Positions 58,612 through 64,000 of a stretch of DNA of 64,000 bases are shown in pieces. Each line of letters opens with the position of its first letter. Position 1 is the stretch's first letter. A program made the translations under genes and the position numbers. The notes under the pieces were generated by a model. The model was not told the origin of the DNA, made no database searches, and worked only from the letters and a program-made list of their open reading frames with translations. The stretch spans positions 372,001 to 436,000 of the forward strand of contig CAWFFJ010000015.1 of assembly GCA_963814875.1 (NCBI GenBank). The letters run 5' to 3'. The DNA comes from CAVSIS01 sp963814875 (lineage in GTDB: Bacteria > Acidobacteriota > Thermoanaerobaculia > Thermoanaerobaculales > Sulfomarinibacteraceae).

Positions 58612-61600
58612 TGTGGCGCCGTGCAGCGTTCGCCGTTGTCGCGGCGCTGGTCGCCTCGACGGCCGCCGCCGGCTGGCCGGAGGTCGCCCGTGCCGATGCC
58701 CGGTTCGACCTCGAGGGGGCGCGACGGGCCGCCCTCGACACGGTCAGCGCCGCCCCCGACGCGGCCGACGCCATCGCCGCCGCCGGCTGGTGGCTGCACA
58801 ACGTCGACGTGATCTCCGAGCCCGAAGCGCTGCTCTCCGCGGTTCCCGACGAGCGCGATCCCGAGCTCGGCTTCCTGCTCGCCCGGCTCGAGGCCGAGCT
58901 CGCGCGCCGCCCCCCGGCAGGGGTGCCGGCGTCGTTCGAGCTCGCGGGGCCGTTCGGCGTCTTCGACACCCTCGACATCGAGCGCGGCGTGGTGCCCCCG
59001 GATCCGGGGCTGCCGCCGCCCGGGACTCGCTTCGTCGATGACGCGCAGCCGTTCCGGCTCCGCTTCACCACCCTCGACGGCTCGGCGAAGCCGCCGCGCG
59101 GGATGGTTTTTGGCGGCGTCTACCTCGCCGCCTGGGACCTCGTTGTCGACCAGCCGCTGACTGGCTGGCTCGTCCTCGAGGTGGAGGACGGCGCGAACCT
59201 CGAGCTCGACGGACGCCCGGTCGACCGGATCCGCCGCGCCGGCGAGACCACGCCCGGGGTGTGCTGGTACCGGATCGAGCTCCGGCCGGGGTCGCACCGA
59301 GTTGGGGTCGAGATGGCCTCCACCGACGTGCCGCAGGCTCGGATCAGCCTCTGGGACGACCACGGACGACCGGTCAATGCCACGATCGCCGAGAGCCCCG
59401 TGACCTCGCCCGCGGGCTCGACTGCACGCCGCGCCGAGCCGCCCGCGGCGGCCGCCCTCGAGGCTCGGCTGGGGCGAGAGGGCGTCGACCTGCCAACCCT
59501 CCTGCTCGGTGTCGCTGTGGCGCGCGGCCGCAACGACCCGCGGCACGCCTCCGAGCTCATGGCACGCGCACTCGAGCTCGCCCCCAACGATCCCTCGGCC
59601 AACCTCACCGCCGCGCTGCTGCTGCTCGAGGAACCGAGCGGGCTGGCGTCGGAGGTCGCGGCGCGACGCGCCCGTGAGCACCTCCGACGGGCGGCCGATA
59701 TTCCGCTCTCGTTGCTCGCCGAGCGCGCGCTGGCAGTGCGGGAGCAGCGCGCCGAGGACGTCGACCGACTCCTCGACGACATGGTCGACCGCTACGGGGG
59801 CGATGCGCGCGTGCTCAGCCTGTGGGTCCGGGAGGCGGTGCGGCGGGGCTGGGTGCGCGAGGCCGAGGCCGCCCTCGAGCGGCTCGCCGCGATGCTGCCC
59901 GGGTCCCGTCGCGTGGCCGACATGCGGGTCGAGGTCGCGCAGGGGCTGGAGCGATGGGACGAGCGGACGCGGCTGCTGCGTGCCCTCGCCGAGGGCCAGC
60001 CTGAAGACCTCGACCGGGTCGACGATCTCGCCGGCGCATGCCTGGTCGGCGACGCGGTGGAAATCCTCGAGAGGCTCCGCGGGCGGGCTGAGGACCCGAC
60101 CGTCGACCTCGATGCAGCGCGCCGGCAGCTCGAGGCCGGCCGCACGGCCGATGCGAGCGCCTCCCTGGCCGCGGCGCGGAAGCGGTGGGGCGAACTCCAG
60201 GCCCTCGACGAGCTCGAGCTCGCCCTCGCCGCCGCCAACGCGGACACGCTGCGCGCGACTGTCGAGCACGTCCTCGCGCGCCACCCCTCCAACCTGCAGC
60301 TCGCTGCGCTCGACTGGAGGCTGGGAGCGACGCCGTTCTACGCTCCCTTCGTCGTCGACGGTCTCGAGCTCGCACGCCAACACAGCGACAGCCCTGCAGG
60401 GGTCGACGCCGAGCTGCTGCTCGACCAGGCGGTCGAGCGGATCTTTCCCGACGGTTCCTCGCTCCACTACTACCACGGGCTGACCCGTGCGGTGACGCCG
60501 GACGGCGCCCGTCAGGCGGCATCGCTCCAGCAGCTCCCGGGTTCGCTACGCCTCAAGGTCCGGGTCGTGAAGCCGGACGGCACGATCGTGGTTCCGCCGG
60601 AGCTGACGCCCGACGACGATGTCTACCAGCTCGCGGACGTTGAGCCCGGAGACCTCGTCGAGGAGGAGTACGTCGCCCGGATCGCACCGACGGGCGCCTC
60701 CCGCCGCGGCCATCTCTCGCCCTACATCTACCGTTTCGCCGATGCCGACCGCGCCTTTGGGCTGTCGGAGTACGCGCTCCTGGTGCCGCCCGGCGTCGAT
60801 CCCAAGGTCGAGGGTCGTTTCGTGGGCCTGGAGCGCAAGGAGTGGGACCAGGACGGGCTCCACGTCGTGCGCTGGCGCGCCGAGAAGGTGCCGCCGATCC
60901 CGCGCGAGCCGTTCTCGCCGCCCGTCCAGGAGCTCCTGCCGTGGGTGACCTACGGCTTCGGGGTCAGCTGGCAGGATGTCGGCGACGTGCTGCGGGACCG
61001 GTTCCTGGAGGTCCTCGAGACGACCCCCGAGCTGGAAGCCTGGAGTGCACCGCTGGTCGCAGGGGACGATCCCCAGGTCGCGGCGCAGCGGCTCGCGGAG
61101 GGGCTCGAGAAAGCGGTCAAGGAGGGACGCGACAGCATCGACCTGCGCTCGACGGCGGGCGAGAGCTTCTCCCGTGGAGAGGGGAACCGGATCGTGATCG
61201 CCGCCGCGGCGCTTCTCGCCGGCGGATGGGACGTCGATCTGGTGATGGCACGACCACGGGTCCTGGCCGGCACCCACCTGGCGGTGCCTTCGATGGAGGC
61301 ATTCTCGACGCCTTTGCTTCGGTTGTCGCGCGGCGGACGCTCGGCGTGGTACGACGTCGAGGAGGGCCGCCGCGGCGCCGGCCGGGTGCGTCCGCTGGTG
61401 CAGGGGTCCGACGCTCTGGCGGCGCCGCTCGCGCGGCCGGAGCTCCCAGTCGAGCGGATCGAACGCCTGCCCGAGTTTCCCAACCCGGAGCTCGAGGAGA
61501 GGGTTCTGGCGCGCGCCATGATCGATGCTGACGGCACCGCTCACGTCCACTTCGAGCTCGAGCTCCCCGGCGGGCAGGGTCAACGGCTCGAGGAGACCGT

Positions 61601-62123
61601 GCGCAGCCAGCCCCCGGACCGCGTCGCGCTGGTCTATCGCCAGATCGCCGTCGGGCTGTTTCCTGGCGCTGAGCAGGTGGAAGGACGGGTCGACCACCTC
61701 GACGACGACGATGGCATCCGGCTCGTGCTCGACCTCGTGTCGGCGGGCGCGTGCGAGGTCGCCGAGCGCACCATGACCTGCCGCAGCCTGGTGCTCGCCA
61801 AGCCGCTCGGTCCTTCCCTCGCCTCGTTGCCGGAGCGCACCTTTCCGCTCGTCCTCCACCTGCCCATCCTCCAGCGGCTCGAGCTCGTGGTGTCGCCGCC
61901 GGCCGGTTGGAAGCCGGTTGCCAACCCGCGAGTTCTGTCGGCGCGGTGGGGCTCAGTGGACGAGACGGTGGGCGTCGGGTCGGACGGGCTGCACTCGGTC
62001 GTCACCCTCGACATTCCGGCACAGACGGTTGCGCCGGCGGACTATCCCGAGTTCGCGCGGTTCTGCCACGCCGTCGACGAGCTGCTGGCGCGCCCGCCGA
62101 TGTTGGACCGGCTGCCGAGATGA
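58608..62123 (+). CDS. paralogous DUF3857 protein with degenerate transglutaminase core
   Basis: Second protein of the same design, 1171 residues: signal-like start (AAFAVVAALVASTAAAG), beta domain near 130-260, TPR-like helices, DUF3857 (LRVKPDG-like LKVRVVKPDGTIVVPPEL; VEPGDLVEEEYVARI) and a C-terminal core. Where gene one has GDCKDKAGFLVSLL, this one has SRGEGNRIVIAAAALLA; FNHAIAYL is FSTPLLRL, and only the WYDVEEG strand is kept. No Cys lies in this region, so it cannot be a transglutaminase. The pair probably forms one complex of active and inactive partners. GTG 58608 or ATG 58611. Confidence 0.85.
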   Translation: MMWRRAAFAVVAALVASTAAAGWPEVARADARFDLEGARRAALDTVSAAPDAADAIAAAGWWLHNVDVISEPEALLSAVPDERDPELGFLLARLEAELARRPPAGVPASFELAGPFGVFDTLDIERGVVPPDPGLPPPGTRFVDDAQPFRLRFTTLDGSAKPPRGMVFGGVYLAAWDLVVDQPLTGWLVLEVEDGANLELDGRPVDRIRRAGETTPGVCWYRIELRPGSHRVGVEMASTDVPQARISLWDDHGRPVNATIAESPVTSPAGSTARRAEPPAAAALEARLGREGVDLPTLLLGVAVARGRNDPRHASELMARALELAPNDPSANLTAALLLLEEPSGLASEVAARRAREHLRRAADIPLSLLAERALAVREQRAEDVDRLLDDMVDRYGGDARVLSLWVREAVRRGWVREAEAALERLAAMLPGSRRVADMRVEVAQGLERWDERTRLLRALAEGQPEDLDRVDDLAGACLVGDAVEILERLRGRAEDPTVDLDAARRQLEAGRTADASASLAAARKRWGELQALDELELALAAANADTLRATVEHVLARHPSNLQLAALDWRLGATPFYAPFVVDGLELARQHSDSPAGVDAELLLDQAVERIFPDGSSLHYYHGLTRAVTPDGARQAASLQQLPGSLRLKVRVVKPDGTIVVPPELTPDDDVYQLADVEPGDLVEEEYVARIAPTGASRRGHLSPYIYRFADADRAFGLSEYALLVPPGVDPKVEGRFVGLERKEWDQDGLHVVRWRAEKVPPIPREPFSPPVQELLPWVTYGFGVSWQDVGDVLRDRFLEVLETTPELEAWSAPLVAGDDPQVAAQRLAEGLEKAVKEGRDSIDLRSTAGESFSRGEGNRIVIAAAALLAGGWDVDLVMARPRVLAGTHLAVPSMEAFSTPLLRLSRGGRSAWYDVEEGRRGAGRVRPLVQGSDALAAPLARPELPVERIERLPEFPNPELEERVLARAMIDADGTAHVHFELELPGGQGQRLEETVRSQPPDRVALVYRQIAVGLFPGAEQVEGRVDHLDDDDGIRLVLDLVSAGACEVAERTMTCRSLVLAKPLGPSLASLPERTFPLVLHLPILQRLELVVSPPAGWKPVANPRVLSARWGSVDETVGVGSDGLHSVVTLDIPAQTVAPADYPEFARFCHAVDELLARPPMLDRLPR

Positions 62124-62139
62124 GCCGTTGACCCGAGGG

Positions 62140-62145
62140 TATACT
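62140..62145 (+). promoter_or_regulatory. TATACT -10 box, leaderless start of rsgA
   Basis: TATACT, preceded by G, ends six bases before GTG 62152. TTGACC at 62128 is too close to be its -35. Confidence 0.5.
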
Positions 62146-62151
62146 GACGCG

Positions 62152-63057
62152 GTGACGGAGCGAGTGCAGGGCACGGTCATTGCGATGCATGGTCCGCTGG
62201 TGCGCGTTCAGGTCGGCGATCGCACCCTGGTCGTGGCGACGCGCCGGCGTCTGAAGTGGGAGGGTCGTCCTCATGCCGCCTCCCTCGTGGTGGGCGATGA
62301 GGTGTCAGTCGAGATGGACGACGACGAGGGCGTCATCGTCGCCGTGCAACCGCGCCACACGTGTCTGCTGCGTCGCGCTCCCGGTTCGAATCGACCGCAG
62401 GTTCTTGCCGCCAACGTCGATCAGGCGCTGGTGGTGTTCGCCGCGCGCCATCCCGAGCCGAAGCCCGCCCTGTTGGACCGCTTCCTGGTCGCCTGCCACC
62501 TCGCCGGAATCGAGCCGATCATCACCATCAACAAGGTCGACCAGGGCCTCGACCTGGTCGAATCCTGGCTTCCCTCCTACGCGCGGCTCGGCTACCCGGT
62601 GCTGAAGGTGTCGTCGAGGACCGCCCGAGGTCTGGGCGAGCTCAAGCGCCGCCTGCCCGGCCGGACGACCCTGTTCTGCGGTCCCTCTGGCGCCGGCAAG
62701 TCCTCTCTGCTCAACGCGATTTACCCCGGCTTCCGGCTCAAGGTCGGGTCGCTCTCGGAGGCGACCGGCAAGGGCCGCCACACTACGTCCCGAGCTGAGT
62801 TGATGCCGTTGCCGTACGGGGGCTTCGTGGTCGACACGCCAGGCCTGAGGGAGTTCGGCCTCCACGGCACGACCCGAGCCAAGATCGAGGGCGCGTTCCC
62901 GGAGCTGATTCGCCATGCAGTCGCCTGTCGCTTCTCGGACTGCAGTCACGACCACGAGCCCGGCTGCGCGGTGCGGGCGGCGGTCGATGCCGGCGAGGTG
63001 CACGGAAACCGCCTGCGCAGCTTCCACTCGATGCTCGGCGACCTCGCGGAAGCCTAG
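62152..63057 (+). CDS. rsgA: ribosome small-subunit GTPase RsgA
   Basis: Circularly permuted GTPase of 301 residues that helps mature the 30S subunit. OB fold at about 1-70 (VQGTVIAMHGPLVRVQVGD), then G4 TINKVD near 125, G1 GPSGAGKSS near 177, G3 VDTPGLREFG near 226, and the zinc knuckle CRFSDCSHDHEPGC near 258-272. GTG start by the leaderless signal; no ribosome site is seen. Confidence 0.95.
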   Translation: MTERVQGTVIAMHGPLVRVQVGDRTLVVATRRRLKWEGRPHAASLVVGDEVSVEMDDDEGVIVAVQPRHTCLLRRAPGSNRPQVLAANVDQALVVFAARHPEPKPALLDRFLVACHLAGIEPIITINKVDQGLDLVESWLPSYARLGYPVLKVSSRTARGLGELKRRLPGRTTLFCGPSGAGKSSLLNAIYPGFRLKVGSLSEATGKGRHTTSRAELMPLPYGGFVVDTPGLREFGLHGTTRAKIEGAFPELIRHAVACRFSDCSHDHEPGCAVRAAVDAGEVHGNRLRSFHSMLGDLAEA

Positions 63058-63157
63058 CGCGCGAACTGCAGAGCTCGTTGAAGGCGTGCGCGGCCAGGCG
63101 GCCTTGAGCAGGCTCTGACAGCGAGCGGTCGGCGAGCACGACGCGCCTCCTATTCGA

Positions 63158-63961
63158 CTAGCGGATCGCACGTAGTTCGACCTCACTGCCTCGAGCATAG
63201 CGGATGCGCTGCACCGGCGCGCCGCAGGCCGGGCACGGCCGCCCGAAGCGTCCGTGGACGGCCATCCCGTCGCGAAAAGCGGTCACATGCCGGGGGAAGG
63301 TGTCGCCCGCCTCCTGTCGCAAGCGGTCGGTCCACTCCGAGAGCACGGCGACGGTCGCGGCATGAAGCCCGGCGAGATCGTCGTCGGCGAGCCGTGACGT
63401 GACCAGGAAAGGCGACAGGCGGGCGCGGTGGAGGATCTCGTCGGAGTAGGCGTTGCCGACGCCGGCCACGACACGGGGATCAGTCAGGGCGCGCTTCACA
63501 GTGTGGTTGACCTCGCGCATTCGGGCGGCAAAGGCGGCCGAACCGCACTCGAGCGGTTCGAGGCCGCCGGGGTCCATTCCGGCGAGCGCAGCGCGTCCGC
63601 GCACGAGATGGAGAGAGGCGCGCCGTTTCGAGCCGCCTTCCGTGAGCAGCAGTGTGCCGCTGGCCAAGGCGAACGCGGCCAGCGTGCCCCGCCAGCGAGC
63701 ACGATCGCCGGGCTCCCGCCACCCGAGCCGGCCCAGCCGCATCAGGTGGATTGCGGCGAATCGTTCGCCTTCGAGGCACAGGACGAGGCGCTTCCCGAGC
63801 CGCTCGACGCTCTCGACGGTCCGTCCGGCGAGCTCGTCCGGCGGCGGATCGACGGTGCGGAGCACGAACGGGTCGAGGATCTCGATCCGCTCGAGCATCC
63901 CGCCGACGATCCGGCGCTCGATGGCCTCGAGGTAGACGGTGAGGTCCGGCAGCTCCGGCAC
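63158..63961 (-). CDS. Fpg/Nei-family DNA glycosylase, incomplete zinc finger
   Basis: Base-excision repair enzyme of 267 residues. Catalytic N-terminus PELPDL (GTG start, Pro1 after Met removal), then IHLMRLGRLGWRE, and the H2TH region GVGNAYSDEILHRARLSPF. The C-terminal zinc finger keeps only its first pair (CPACGAPVQRIRYA); the usual second C-x2-C is replaced by GSEVELRAIR and a stop. Beyond the stop, another frame still reads VLADRSLSEPAQ, like the normal family end. So the finger was broken by frameshift or substitutions. Either glycosylase activity is reduced or a zinc-less form is used. The 100 bases before rsgA's end hold this relic. Confidence 0.85.
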   Translation of the reverse strand: MPELPDLTVYLEAIERRIVGGMLERIEILDPFVLRTVDPPPDELAGRTVESVERLGKRLVLCLEGERFAAIHLMRLGRLGWREPGDRARWRGTLAAFALASGTLLLTEGGSKRRASLHLVRGRAALAGMDPGGLEPLECGSAAFAARMREVNHTVKRALTDPRVVAGVGNAYSDEILHRARLSPFLVTSRLADDDLAGLHAATVAVLSEWTDRLRQEAGDTFPRHVTAFRDGMAVHGRFGRPCPACGAPVQRIRYARGSEVELRAIR

Positions 63962-63967
63962 ACCACC

Positions 63968-63973
63968 ATGGTA
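63968..63973 (-). promoter_or_regulatory. TACCAT -10 box, leaderless start of glycosylase gene
   Basis: On the minus strand TACCAT ends six bases before GTG 63961, the same arrangement as before the gene at 22318. Confidence 0.5.
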
Positions 63974-64000
63974 GCGGGAGGGAAGTCTGAACCACAGAGT

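Noticed and set aside
58287..60476. 729-codon minus-strand frame opposite the DUF3857 genes
   Set aside because: Shadow frame without any recognisable domain, across the junction of two coupled genes.
62128..62145. TTGACC plus TATACT as a sigma-70 promoter for rsgA
   Set aside because: The gap is only six bases; the TATACT alone, six bases before the start codon, is the better reading.
1..64000. CRISPR array, tRNA, rRNA, integrase or transposase
   Set aside because: No regularly spaced repeats, no cloverleaf-like sequence in the spacers and no recombinase motif were seen in either strand. A formal tRNA and CRISPR scan would settle this.

Overview
The window is about 64 kb of visibly G+C-rich, densely coded bacterial DNA. 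It has no rRNA, tRNA, CRISPR array or complete insertion sequence that I can see. Gene content points to a Gram-negative, probably an acidobacterium (Thermoanaerobaculia-like). The clues are TonB receptor and RND efflux genes, long PstC/PstA permeases, secreted proteins with the acidobacterial-type C-terminal repeat, and very frequent GTG starts. The assignment is inference from gene style, not from a marker gene.

Left part (1-24 kb). A four-helix-bundle gene sits in a large palindrome, followed by purB and an RlpA/SPOR lipoprotein. Two divergent arsenic units come next: arsR-acr3-arsC on the minus strand, and a second arsR with arsP-arsE-arsF-arsG for organic/aromatic arsenicals on the plus strand. 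A truncated small gene marks a junction to a minus-strand block holding a frameshifted lipase, a TauE/SafE exporter and an FmdE-family protein. Then follow an RND-MFP-TolC efflux operon, a Crp/Fnr regulator, a quinol NO reductase and an octahaem hydroxylamine oxidoreductase-like cytochrome.

Middle (22-45 kb). This looks like a phosphate-acquisition island. It holds a secreted phosphodiesterase-type enzyme, a TonB receptor with a beta-helix protein and a CHRD protein, an M28 peptidase coupled to a PstS-like lipoprotein, a phosphate-type porin, pstSCAB, phoU and phoB-phoR. Direct repeats of a CTTCACA-like heptamer with 11-bp periodicity (putative Pho boxes) precede the TonB receptor, the porin and pstS. 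A reversed one lies before an ECF sigma/anti-sigma/Spy-like operon.

Right part (45-64 kb). This is housekeeping: rplU-rpmA-obgE-nadD-rsfS-rlmH, a DksA-like protein, a holA broken by three single-base shifts, a GAF-PP2C phosphatase, a Pit transporter with a fused PhoU-like tail, a HAD hydrolase, two giant tandem DUF3857 proteins (the second without the transglutaminase catalytic residues), rsgA, and an Fpg/Nei glycosylase that lost half of its zinc finger.

Recurring expression signals: several first-in-operon genes start 6-7 bases after a TANNNT-like -10 box, which suggests leaderless mRNAs. Many operon genes are coupled by GTGA or ATGA overlaps.
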